Below, piece after piece: positions 1-12,243 of a DNA stretch of 64,000 nt. Every line of letters begins with the position of its first letter. The stretch's first letter is position 1. A program made the position numbers and the translations under genes. The stretch covers positions 2,637,884 through 2,701,883 of the forward strand of contig NC_081332.1 in NCBI RefSeq assembly GCF_022539665.2, in the 5' to 3' direction. The stretch comes from Daphnia carinata (lineage: Eukaryota > Arthropoda > Branchiopoda > Diplostraca > Daphniidae). The notes under the pieces were generated by a model, which saw nothing but the letters and a program-made list of their open reading frames with translations, was not told where the DNA came from and did no database searches.

Positions 1-2739
1 TGCGTCATCTAATGTCACAGATAGACAGGCTGCACTTCCTCCTCTTGCGCCGTGTGACTTCAGTTCCAAATTTCGCACAATAGACGGTTCATGTAACAGC
101 AATTACCAACCCAGATTCGGACAAGCTGGCACAATCTTTCGGCGATTTATCGACTTTAGCAATTACGCAGACAGTGAGTACCAAAGTCGCCTCAAGTCCA
201 ACCACAAGCTTTTCTAGTGAATTTCGTAGTTGTGACGGACTGCGTTTTATCCATTTGGCTTATGTAGATGTGTCCAAGTTCCGGAACTCTGTATACGGGA
301 ATCCATTACCAAGCCCACGCCTCATCTCCACCACTGTTATGGTGAACGACACTGTGCCCGATCCCAGCGTGACTCTACTAACGATGCAATGGGGACAGTT
401 TCTCGATCACGACCTCACTCTTACTCCAACGTTCACAAAAAGTAAGTTTTCCAGTGGTCTTCTTCTGATCAGTTTGTGTATAATATTATTCCTGTTCCAT
501 TCTTTGATGGCTTGATCACGGTTCCTGCTGAAATTAAATCAATCTCATCAAAAAGGTGATGGATCTGCTTACCAATGCTGCTCACGGGAACAGACGGGCG
601 TTGACGTTGTTCCACCTCACCCTGAATGTTCTCCAATCGCCATTCCTAGAGGAGATAAGAAATATGATCCATCGGACACCAGTCAAGTCACTTGTATGAA
701 CTTTATTCGCTCCATTTTCGGCAAAGATCTCTACGGAAACACACCAAGGCTGCGGCACCATGCAAGTTCATTTATTTCCCCATCTTGCTGTCGAATCCTG
801 GCTTGGATTCCTAGTTCGAAGGTCTCTGCTGATAAAAATGTTCAAATTATTACTCCAGGTGAACAGTCTTACGCATTGGATCGACGGTTCAAACGTCTAC
901 GGCAGTGACGAAGCCACAGCACAGAGATTGCGAGATCCTATTGGCAATGGTCGGATGAAGGTTTCATTCAATGGCGATCGCCAGATGCTACCAGTGAAAC
1001 CTGATTGTTGCAATGCTCCCATTCCTACGGGTGGAACCTGTACGGCCATATGCTTTGATGCAGGTTGGTCCGTTTTTACGACCATCTCCTTGAGTTGCAT
1101 TATAAGAACATTTTCAATTTATTTACCAGGTGATGAGAGAGTGAACGAGCAGCCCTTACTCAGTTTGATGCACACGATTTGGGTTCGCGAGCACAATCGC
1201 ATCGTGGATAACTTGCACATCGTAGCACCGTTCCAAACGCCCGATTTCTACTACCAACACGCTCGCCGCATCGTCATCGCCGAAATGCAGCACATCATCT
1301 ACAACGAGTACTTGCCCGTCATGATTGGTATTTTTCTAAATTTATAATTTCACTTACTTTCATGTTAACCACGTCATTTTTTCCCGATTAGGTCCGGAAA
1401 GGGCTGCCCAGGTCACGAGTGAGGAGTTCACGTATAACAAATATACCAATCCAGCCATTGCCACGGAATTTTCTACGGCCGCTTTCCGCATGGGTCACTC
1501 TCAGTTGAGGAGCTTCATCAGGTAGTGAAAACTGCATGTCAAGGAACAACCTCAGACTAAATCAATTGCACCACATTAGATTGTTTGAGAAGAATGGACA
1601 ACACAGCAAAGACAGCTACACACTGTCCGACTCGTTTGATGAGCCCTTCAGGATGCACCAACCAAATTTCATGGACAACGCACTACGAGGACTCCTACAA
1701 GTTCCTGCCATGGCGGTTGACAACTGTATGGCCGACGATATCACTAGTCAACTATTCAAGTTATTATTCCTATTACGTCTTACTAGCTATTGCACTTGAT
1801 TCAACGAAAGGCAACTCAAATCGTTTGAATTTTTACAGGCCAAAAGGGAAAACACTTGGACTTGACTTGATTTCATTAAACATTCAACGAGGAAGAGATC
1901 ACGGTTTACCTCCCTACGGCTTAATGGCCTACTATTTGCTTTCGAATTCCGGATTACAAACATACCCAAATCAGTTTGATGATTTGCTACATAGAATGCC
2001 AGTCGAGGCACACGATTACTTTGTTTTCAAGAGGAGAATTTCCAATTCATAACGTCATTTTGCTTTTCATGCAGGCCGTCAATGCACTCAGGTCGGTTTA
2101 CAGTAACGTGGGTGACATCGACTTGTTCATCGGCGGAGTTGTTGAAACGCCTTTGCCCAACGCTGTACTGGGACGCACATTTGCCGGTCTTTTTTCATTG
2201 CAATTTTTGTATTTACGACAGGCTGATCGCTTCTTCTACACGTCTAACATTGGCCAACCCTACGCCCTAACTTCAAGTAACTGAAACTTTTTCGTTTTCT
2301 CAAACCGTGGACTGGCAACGATACAACACTTGCGACATCCGGTACTTAAAATTCAACGTTGTTTTTTTCTTTGATTCTTTTCAGACCAATTGGTCGAAAT
2401 CGAAAAAGTTTCGTTGGCAAAAATTATTTGCGACAACAGCGACGGTTCAATCACTCGTATCCAACCGAAAGCCTTCCGAATTCCTGACGAGTACGTATCG
2501 AATTTTCTCCCCCATTTTTCGAACTCGCTATTAAGTCATAATTCACTTTCATCATTACTGGAATTCACTTATTCAGGATTAAAACTTAATAATAAGCCCA
2601 ATACTTAATTACTAACCGACATTTTCTTCTACTTTTCGGTACGGATAACTCGGTTGATGGCCACCTCAGTTTGTTAAACAAGCCCGTTTCATGCAGTAGT
2701 TTGGCAGGAATCGACTTTGCCAAATTCTTACCGCTCTAA
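1..2739 (+). CDS. Animal haem peroxidase (peroxinectin/chorion-peroxidase type), 5'-truncated
   Basis: Secreted-type haem peroxidase; the family uses H2O2 to oxidise halides or tyrosines, for example in cuticle or egg-coat cross-linking and immunity. The gene enters from the left edge, so the start and any signal peptide are missing. About 12 exons can be joined through GT-AG sites: 1-172, 269-441, 556-~765, 860-1063, 1130-~1323, ~1393-1522, then pieces near 1580-1760, 1840-2010, 2074-2190, 2222-2276, 2385-2490 and the last exon ending at TAA 2737-2739. Family marks are RTIDGSCN near the start, the distal-histidine motif QWGQFLDHD, WIDGSNVYGSD, DERVNEQPLL with the haem-linking Glu, the proximal-histidine motif WVREHNRI, and NIQRGRDHGLPPY. 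Exon 3 begins in the frame of CMNFIRS, but its end (QGCGT) lies in another frame, so a one-base shift occurs between about 708 and 744. The family call is firm; the subfamily is not resolved. Confidence 0.88.
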
Positions 2740-4266
2740 CCACTCCATACAGAAGCGTGAATATGTTCGGAGACTGATCTAGCCCAATCGTGGTTTCTTT
2801 TCCTTGGTGGTTGCGGGTTAATCAACACAGTATTCATGTATGAAGAAGAGGTTTAAGCAAATAAACCGGTTGCGGAGAATTCTGCATTTTAAAAATTATC
2901 TTTAGTTATACTTAGAGTACAGTTTTCGCTTTCCCTCCCACAGAATGTGTCTTAGTTAGTTCAACTGTCCTTCATTCCTGATTCGTAAATCCGTCGCTGT
3001 TATCATAAGCAGAAAAATGCTGAATTTTTCAATCCGTTGCCAACCCGTGCTACCTGAAGATTTCCCAATCCAAAACTCGTGTTCTCGACAGTTCACAACC
3101 CACCCAAATGGGGACTTGTGAGCTGACTAGTCTAGAAGGGCAACGCAGTAGAACAATGGATACACAGCTATACATCTAACCAAGTAACTCGACAGAAAAA
3201 ATCACGGTACCTGCTATAGGTGTTTCCTTTCAACGAAGCTGGTTGCAGTATGCCATTGGCCATTGATCATGCCGAGTTCCCTTTTCTGTTTTCTGGGTGT
3301 ATCTAGATCAATCAAAAATGAATAAGTCAGTATGCTATTAGTAGGAGATGAAATGAAAATTTTTACTTGGTGTAGATGTAGTAGTGTTGCGGTGTTACTC
3401 AATTTTCACGGTCGGTGGTGTTACAGTTTGTGATGGTGCCTCATGTAAGAGTACAATCTGTTGCTGCCAAACTGCGAGGCAAAAGTCAAAAATACAATAC
3501 CATTTAAAGTGGTATGTATGTATGAAGAATATTTACCAAAGCAATTCCAAATGGTTAGCTACTTCTGTGAAACATTTGGGAGTAAGATTTTCACAGAATA
3601 TGCATGAACAGGCGAGCCCGACGCATTCATCTTCTGGCATTCTCTAGTGTACTTTATGCAGAGCACTCAGGTATTGAGCGTCAACTTAAGATCTAACAGA
3701 TGAATTGGCAGAAATAAATAATTAAGTTTTGCATAATAAGTAAATTTTAAAAATTATTACGGATAATTTGAAATGCTTCCAACATTCAGGGCGATTCGTG
3801 GTTTTTTGCTTCTTTAATTAATTGCATGATTTCACTTGCCAAAAAGAATCTCATATGTATAAGAGTTAATTTCTCATATACATACGAGTCCACAACTTCC
3901 TAAATGGTAAAATTCTTCAAAATGAAATTACATAGAAAAATAGCATAGCAGTGCCAGAGTTCAACTGAAAGTTGCTGCTTTCTGAAACAAAAAAAAGCGG
4001 ATTTCAAATGCTTCATTTTCTTAACTAGAAATATGCTTTACCATTTGTTGAACCAATTGCCTAATAATTGGACGAAAAATACCGAAAATTTTGTTAATTA
4101 TGCACGCAAACCAAAAATCTATAGATATATTCTTTAAATTGAAAGCAAAAATTAACAGGCCGTTTTGAACCAAAACGGCAAATGAGAATGAATTAAATTC
4201 TTCTCGGTGATCAAATACTGATGCTTGAACTCTTAGGTGAACACGAATGTAAACTCCTGGTAGTGA
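2740..4266. other. AT-rich intergenic DNA, no recognised gene
   Basis: This spacer holds the 3' ends of the peroxidase (+) and the PUS7-like gene (-), which converge here. Only short open frames of under 90 codons occur (for example 3384-3647 + and 3214-3402 -). None has a recognisable domain or convincing splice context. I see no repeat or RNA gene. Confidence 0.5.
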
Positions 4267-6627
4267 TTACTCAACTGTAACCATTAACTTGATTCGCTTA
4301 GCCTCCGGTTGCGCGGATGATTTATGATCAGTTGAAATCAAGTTCTTCTTTAATATTTCGTTATCAGGCACATTTGGCGTCACGAAGTCGAAAATTGAAT
4401 CCATTTTTGTGAGTTCTCTGAGCGCCATCGTTGCGTACACTGAAGAAAGTAGGTCGAATTCGATCACCAGTCCGAGGAAAGCGCCATCTAAAGTGTACAG
4501 GTTTTCATACTACGATTCATTGTGCAACCCAATAAAATTAATTTGATCTATATCAAATACTAAACTAGCCCATGACGGGCATGCCTATGAATTACAAAGC
4601 ACTATAAGAAAATCGAATATACTTTCAATAAGATTAGGCTTTTCCTTTTTCCTCAGTCGATCCATGTCCGACCAAACAAGTGTCTCTGTGGGATTATTAT
4701 AACGTATGAAGTACCAAACAATGTCGAAGGGCTTCGACACGACGGGTCGGTATTCGACGTCGACGCTGTACGTCCTTTGAAAAAATTATAAAATTTAGAT
4801 GAATATATAAAAATGTGTGTAACATTAGATGGCTGATCTGTACTTGATGGCCCGTTTCAAATCGCTCTCTGACAATCCATCCTTGAGTAAAAAATTGGTA
4901 TAGTAACTTGCTACTTCGTTACGCGGGTAAATGCCATCAGCCCCAGGAAGTGGTAGTATAACATCATTGATGGTATAATTTTGAATATTGCCTTTGTCGA
5001 GCAAAATGATTTTCCGCTTGAATTTTTCTGTACTGCCATTTTCTCGGTGATAAGCGTAGACCAAGTCTCCTATTATTGGCTCCATTCCGAATTCGGTAAT
5101 ACGTTTTGACACGATGTTGTTCCATAGGAAACGCAAATAGGCCTGTACGTAAATATGTAACCTGCTGGATGGAATCTGTTGCGGTAATAAATATCCGTTA
5201 TTATTAACCAAAATACAACCGAAGAGTAGAACTAGAATACATTACGGATTGGATCATGCGGTGGACGTTCTTTCTTCGGTTCTTTATATAATAGAGGAGT
5301 TGACATTCGATTGAGGTACATGCGCCCGACGGTACGCTTTCTAAGGCTAGTAAAGCATCCCCCGACGTTTTGTATTTCACAAGCGCTGCATACTCTTCGC
5401 CAGTTACATCAACCGGATCAATAGCAGAAGGTTCTAACATAAGATTAATGACCTAAAGTAAAAACTATAATTCACCAATTTTTGCTTTATTTCTTCTAGT
5501 AACCAATTATTTACTCACATCCTGCCAGCTTCCTTTTAATACGCATTTGCCAACTAAATGCAAAGGTGCTTCACGACTTCTTCCGAAACATTCTGTATCA
5601 TAATAATTAATGAAGCCGTTGATTTTCAGCGACTCCAAATTTGCTTTGATTACACTGGCATCTCCCATCACCTGCCGGAGCGCAATCGTGTAATGGCTGC
5701 CCTAGTTAGATACAAACTAATAAGGCAAATATTCAGAATAATATTAATTGCCTTACAATGCGATGACCTGGCTCAAGTGGTTTCTTGGTAAATTCGAAGT
5801 TTCCAATAATAACATTTGATCGTAAGCCACCCACAACATGTAAAGGACTCCAGTCAAATGCAGTTACCAACTGACTTGTGCTGGCTCTTTTTGGTAGGTC
5901 GCCGGCAGTGAAAAAGTTAGTCTTAAAGCCACTGCCGTCAAACGAGAAATTACTAATGTGACTACATGCGTTGACTTCCAAGAAAGAAATAGTTACTTTC
6001 GTTTTCGGCTACGTTGCAATCTCGCTAAGGCTGTCGCCGTGCTTAGATTTTCCTTGTATAAAACAAACTGTGTATACAAGGCAGAATGAGAAGGTTCCCG
6101 AATTCTGGGCTTTACATTTTCTTGCTTCGAGATTTGTAGAACGTTACAGGAAGTTTTGAAGCAAAGTCCTTCATATTTCACGGAGAGAACTCTTGCTAGA
6201 TTCTGTCGCTTATCTTTACTTTTGCCACTAACATCAATTTTAATCGTTAGAGGCAGTTCATTCTTTATCATGCCATCAATTTCGTTCCATTGATCAGCAG
6301 TTAATAGTTGATATTGTTCATAGAGAGAAGGATACACTCTTGTCTTTTTTTTAGGAAAAACCATAACATCTGGCAGTGTTCTATCGGTTAAGTGGATTTC
6401 TTTTCCATCCATACCGATTTCATGAACCTGTAACAACAATATTCAAAAGCATGTTATAAAGTAACATCTATAGCCAAAGATAGAGAAAAAGATGAGTTTC
6501 TCAATCTTTACCATCACCTCACAAAAAATTTTACTGTTATTACCTGAAAGTCAGAGAACTCGCAAACAGCTGAAAATCCTTTTCTATGTGAAACATATTG
6601 AATAATACCCACTTCTTGAGCATTCAT
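4267..6627 (-). CDS. PUS7/TruD-family pseudouridine synthase homologue with degenerate active site
   Basis: Homologous to eukaryotic PUS7, which converts uridine to pseudouridine in tRNA and mRNA. The start is ATG 6625-6627 (MNAQEVGIIQYVSHRKGFSA); the stop is TAA 4267-4269. Exons run from about 6547-6627, then ~5993-6428, ~5765-5981, ~5520-5700, ~5204-5451, ~4825-5180, ~4610-4770 and 4267-~4500. Family blocks appear in order: VHEIGMDGKEIHLTDRTLPD, FVLYKENLSTATALARL, the domain-II region around 5890-5930, GFINYY, QAYLRFLWNNIVSKRI, IIGDLVYAY, LPLPGADGIYP and the C-terminal YATMALRELTKMD. In the block that is normally G-T-K-D-K-R-A-x-T-x-Q this protein reads GDLPKRASTSQ, so Pro occupies the catalytic Asp position. 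The normally conserved QRFG after NYYG is replaced by DTECFG. The gene looks intact and spliceable, so it may be a non-catalytic paralogue or bind RNA only. Family assignment is confident; loss of activity is inferred. Confidence 0.85.
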
Positions 6628-7884
6628 CACTGCACAATATCTTCCTTAGAAGACCTTAAGAAAAAATTCCATAGAGGACAAGAAGAATTTGGTGGCAAAG
6701 TATGACCCAGGAGTTTTCTAAAGAAAATTGTTATGGAAGACAAAAGACATATAGATATATTTTTTTCTTTAATGCTTCACTGCTTTCTAGCTTGGCTTTA
6801 AAGTGGAGCCCAAACGAATATCCTGGTTAGAATTCCAAACGTTGCAGCAACAGATTACGACCACGCTCACACCACATTTACAATCTTGCTCTTTCGTCCT
6901 CCATTACCGCCATTACTGTATGCTTTCGTTTGCGTAGCGCGTAAACCATCTAGCGGATGAAGTAATATACATTCGTAGCGTTCTGTAGGTCACATTCGGT
7001 AGTTAATAAGATCCCTGATTTTGTCATTCGATTCGAATTTACGGCAAACGGGAAAAATACGATATCGAGAAACATTTAAATCGAATGTTTATAACTAAGG
7101 GCATAATCTATTTGTAGACAACCTAAGAATGCAGTTGCCAAAGATGAGCAGCCATACAATGGCCGCACTTTGCACTCTGATGGTTGGCAGAAGCAATGCG
7201 GCACTGGCAGTTTCGATGGCGACCATGAAGTCATTAAGATGCTACGTTTATACGAAAAACAACCTTAATTGGCATGTGAAAAATCGTTAAATCTAGATGG
7301 ATCTAGATCATAATAATAAAATATTCTTACATAATTAAACCAATTAAGACAGTTAGCAATTCAAACCAGCTGTAACAACTTACAGTGGTGGCTATCCCAC
7401 CAGATCCTACTGCTAAGTAATCACGGGTTTGTAATCAGTCTCACTTACCAGTTGAAATGGGATGTTCGCGGCAAGCAAAGTTACTTGAATTGGAAAATTA
7501 AGACCATTGGTTCTTTTTTGAACTGTGCGGTAAATACAACAAAACAGAAATTGTACTGTATATGGCACACTAAAACTGATGATCAAGCAGACGACAATTA
7601 TTCTATGAGAGCGGGAATCAGCAGCATGAATCGATAGTTTTACATAAATGCAAGTGCCATCAAACCGAAATAAACAAAATTTTTTGATCTCTACTCGTTT
7701 AAGAACGTTTAACAATTCAGAATTATTTTCAGTGATCTTGTTTATTCACTTTAACAACCAATGACCATAACATCGCGTAAAACTCATAGAAACAAATATA
7801 TGTGAAGCCACAGTTGCAAAACAAACAATAACATACATTTGAAAATTCTAATACTTGAAAAAAAAAAGAGCTAAAGCTTCGCTG
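6628..7884. other. Intergenic; one protein-like open segment at 7128-7268 (+)
   Basis: This is mostly AT-rich sequence without a recognised gene. At 7128-7268 on the + strand a richer segment, preceded by the acceptor-like ...cctaag, reads as 46 codons to TAA, including DEQPYNGRTLHSDGW and GSFDGDHEVIKML. Its base composition and residue mix stand out from the surroundings. It could be a terminal exon or a gene relic. I do not recognise the family and found no convincing upstream exon. Confidence 0.25.
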
Positions 7885-10351
7885 TTAGCCATTAATCGAA
7901 GACTGGGGTGGATTTCTCCGGTCGACCAAGCAAGATTGCATTGCTATGTCTTCTAACGTAGGCTGACCAAAAAATTGGTTGATTTCTTCCAATGTTTTAC
8001 CTCTAGTTTCTGGCAAACAAAATGCAACAAACAAAACAGCTGTCAGGCAACAAGCTGCATAGAGACCGTAAACACTGCCTAGCCCCATAGTCGCTGCCAT
8101 ATCAGGAAAAGTTCGTACTACTATGAATGTGCAGCTTAGACCGAATGATGCAGATATTGTACCCAATCGATGACGGTATTCCAGTGGAAACAGTTCGCCC
8201 ATTATTAGCTGAGGTACAGCGCCGAAACCGATAGAGTATGCAATGATGAAAGACATAAGGCAAAGTAAAGGGAGCCAGCCCAATTCCGAGATCGCAAACG
8301 ACCCTGATGAGTTACTTTCGTCGACGACATTTAACTCTTCCCAGGCGTTTTTCAGATAAACAAAGGTACTTAATCCAATGAGTGAAATTGCCATAAAAGT
8401 TCCCGAAATCATCAGTAACAATCGACGTCCAGATCGGTCCACCTAAAAACAAAATTTACATGGACAAATATGACGTGAGGAACAAAAGCTTCGGCAAACC
8501 TTTGGCTAACTTACCAGTAATGCTGAGATCATTGTGAAAACTAATTGCACAATGCCAATCATAATGCTGGACATAAATCGGTCCACGCTACTACCAGCCT
8601 CCTGAAAAATGCTGGCCGAGTAAAAGACAACGGCGTTAATGCCACTAAATTGTTGGAAGAACATTAGCGCCATTGAGATGAACAGCGGCTTCATCAAATG
8701 GCTGCTTGTCAGTATTTTGGCGTAGCTCACGTCTGACATTTGTGAGTTATCATTGGTTTTCATGCGTTGCAATTCCGGTTCAACGTCAGTATATCTGAAA
8801 TTTGTCGTACATACCAAAATAAAATTAGGAAATAAATAAAAAAGGAAATTAGATTGGAAGAATCCGATGGACTCAATCTAAGTGGACGACCGACTTTCCA
8901 CGTAGTTTCTGAAGCGCGACCTCGGCCTGTGGTTCCTGGTTGTGGGCAAGAAGCCAGGAGGGTGTCTCCGGCATGAAAAACTTTCAATCAAGCAGGGAAA
9001 GAAATCACAGGTCACCATTGATTACATGTTAGAATATATGAGATTTATGTCTTATGAGGGAAACTGAAAACACTTTGAAAGGTAATGGTAAATTTTACCA
9101 TGGCTAGACCCAAGACGATTGGCAGTGATCCGATTAGGAAACAGAGAGTTTGCCACTCGACAAAGGCTCCAACGATGTAGGCGATCACTATGCCCAATGA
9201 AAGAAATGTGGCCGTAAAAGAACCCAGAGCTCCTCTTATCCTCGGAGAGGAGCATTCGCTCACCTGTAATAAGTCAGTGGATAAAGAACCATTGTATCAA
9301 AGTTGGGAAAAAGCATAAACTGGGGACTTTACATAAATCTGCGAAGTAGGTGATGAGGCTCCAGTTAACAAGCCAGTGATAATACGACCAACGAAAAGAA
9401 GCGATGTCGATTTCAGGTAATAGGACAATCCCATAAGGTAAAATCCCATTATGTACGGTATTGAGATGGTGGCAAGTGTCATCCGACGACCATATAATTC
9501 CATAGGAAATGCAATCAGCAGGCTTCCAAAAATCGCGCATAGCGGTGGTAATGAAGCTGTTGAGAAACAAAAGACAAATATGAATATTGAAGACAATGAT
9601 TGCTAAATGCCTGAATATAGGATATTTAGAATGTTTAGATTTAGGGTACACTGGAGTTCCAATGTTTGTCATTACTTATCCAAGCGGCTTCTTCTTGTTC
9701 GAGGTACAATGTTTCATTATTTTGTACCGTCAGTTGAGGGATAGCTGACGAGCTCCTATCACCACGTTAAAGGCAAACAAGTTTGTAAAAGAAAATAAGA
9801 TAAGATAAAATAAATCAAATTCTAAATGCTTTAGTTTACCATCCGCGAACGAGACCTGTACAAAGCATGGCCCACGATGCTGATATCGCACAAACAATCT
9901 GAATTTCAAAGACAATACAAGAGGAAAACAATTACATACAAAAGACAGAAAATTCCAGCTACTTTCTACATTTTCCCCCCATTTATTAAATCGTAGATTT
10001 CTTTGCCTTTCAGACTTTCTCGAATTATTGTTCACCCCTTTGTGCCTCTCGCCCACCACAATGAAAATATTTCAATTATTTACTTAGAATTTAGCACTCT
10101 GTCTCTTCAAGCGGGGAACATTCACGTGTAGAGCTAATTTGCCTAGGGAAGAGGAAGCACTGAAAAAAACAAGCTTATCTAAAATCTATTAGAACTTAAA
10201 CATCAGGGTGCCTAGCGCGGAAATATGGTGTAATAGATAGAGGGGATAAAAAACAAATTTAAGACACGGCTTACTGTTTTGACGCGTAACTTACTTGAGG
10301 AGCCACTTTTTGCCAATTCTTGAATGGCGGTAAATTCTTACGGGTCTTCAT
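7885..10351 (-). CDS. MFS sugar transporter, Tret1/facilitated-glucose type (copy 1)
   Basis: Twelve-helix major facilitator sugar porter of the plasma membrane, closest in pattern to insect facilitated trehalose transporters. The start ATG is 10349-10351 in a short first exon (MKTRKNLPPFKNWQKVAPQ, donor gtaagt); the stop is TAA 7885-7887. Eight exons: 10351-~10294, ~9900-9840, ~9760-9675, ~9557-9333, ~9263-9100, ~8975-8872, ~8797-8516 and ~8442-7885. Signatures in order are LVRGW (helix 1 end), PMELYGRRMTL (loop 2-3 GRR motif), the QIYVSE-type junction in helix 4, PETPSWL (loop 6-7), FFQQFSGINAVVFYSASIF (helix 7), DRSGRR (loop 8-9), GELFPLEYRHR (helix 10) and PETRGKTLEEI (C-terminal motif). 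The copy at 12244-14738 shares its exon structure and much of its sequence. The substrate is not proven by sequence. Confidence 0.9.
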
Positions 10352-12243
10352 AACTATCTCCAATGTAATTTCCTTCCCGATTGCAGATGGCAATAGTACT
10401 GTAGAGCAACGTCTTGCAGTACTTCTTGCAGTCGGAGTCAAATCGTGAATGGTTTTTCAGCCATCAGTGAACGGTGGTTTTTATCAACTCCGCTCTTGCA
10501 TCGTTAACGTGAAGCTAATCATTTCCAAACCTTCTCCAAGAGCAACTGCACTTTGCCCGCGTTTTTACTTTTCCTCTTCAAAGGTTGCATAAAGCCTTCA
10601 TTTTTTAATACAGGACAGTGTATCACAGCCACTTCGAGAATACTGCGTAAATTGTGCAATCTTATCGAGGGACGCTGTGGCGTATCATGGTTTGAGTCAA
10701 TAGTAATAATAAAGAGAATAAACCCTCAAAGTGGTTTACTATTCTGTAGCTAAAGGAATCACAGTACCTCTTCTTTCCCTGCAAGAAACTGCAGTCTACT
10801 TGCTTTTTCGACTTTGTGCTCTCACAGTTTGCATCAGGCGTGCATCCTTGAAAATCGACCATGATTACGCAAGCAACTCATTCTGTACTTTGCGAATTCG
10901 AACCCAATTTTATTGACAGTTGCTTCGACGTGTCATCCTTATATGTTAAAAGCAACTGTAAGAACATACTTTAAGGTTAGAAGAAGAATTCATGCACCAT
11001 AGGACTAGTTACCAGATGATAAATCCTTTAAAGTAAGGGCAGTTTGTAAATGTAAGGGCATTCTGCTTGTTCATCCAATTTCGACATCCATCCAAAACTA
11101 GTGCACACATGATATCCCTCTAGAAAATGAAAATAAGGATGTCTGTAACAAAGTACAAGGTGTTATTTAAGAAAAACTTGGTACAGTCTTGCAATTTCAT
11201 AACAGAAGTTAATAGGTGAAAGTTGTATAGCCAATTGTTACGCTAACTTAATGGCTGTAAAATTCAGCTTGATATACTAGTATTCAAAATACTAAATTGG
11301 TCTATTATAAACAATACTAACACAAAATGTGTAGATGTTGGCTTTCCAGAAATATTTTTCTCCATCCTGTTCAGACTATACAACACTATTACAATCGAGC
11401 CTATATTTCTGGTAGGGGAAGAATAGTAATAGATATGTAACTTTCAAATATAGTAAAAATGATACATATATGCAAATTAAAGGAACATAGTATTTACCAG
11501 CCAGTAACAACTAACAATATTGATGTTAGAAGCACATAACAAGGCTCTGACATGAAGCAATTCTATGAGTGCCATTATAGGCTCAGGCATAGAACTCTAT
11601 GTCCATGTTGCGAATAGCTCGTTATTACGGTTCATTCCAATGATAAACAGTTTCTTTAATATATCTGCGATTGCCTTAACATGAGCAGGGACATGACACG
11701 CGAATAACGGTTCACGTATCACCACGTGTTGAAAACCACTACAACTGTAATAATGCAGCCGATGGATATGAACGTTCCGCGCAACGTATAACCTCATAGG
11801 TTCCATTTTACAAGAATCACCCTAACATTAACATAATTTTTTTAGATTTCCAATTACCTTAAACGCGTTTTAATCCAAGCTGTATCCATCACTAAATCCA
11901 AAGTCGTTTTATTTGTTATTTGCAAGTGAAAATGGTAGTCAACGGGAGGATTGAACATGAACGGTTGAACCTGTAGAACTCGGAAGAAAAGTGTTCGGTT
12001 ACTTCAGTCTTCAATGGTAGCGATTGTCTCGTGTTCTTCTTTCCAACAAAACAGAATATACAACATCTATTTAAAAATCTAACAAGTATTTTCCAATCTG
12101 CTAAATAACACAGAAATAGTCGATTGACTATGACAAGGCGCTTACGTATGTGTTTTGTAAATGTGAAAAGAAGTTTACGAAAACACCACACGTTGTAATT
12201 AATAGTGAGCTAATAGGCGAAAACAAAAATGGTTAATTTTTTT
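10352..12243. other. Spacer between tandem transporters; one unassigned open frame
   Basis: This 1.9 kb separates the two transporter copies. Most of it is AT-rich with no homology I recognise. On the minus strand 11597-11806 reads as 69 codons with plausible codon use (it includes VPAHVKAIADILKKLF), and nearby 11916-12191 is open for 91 codons. I could not join them by in-phase splicing to each other or to a neighbour. They may be relics, perhaps of a third gene, or chance frames. Confidence 0.3.
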
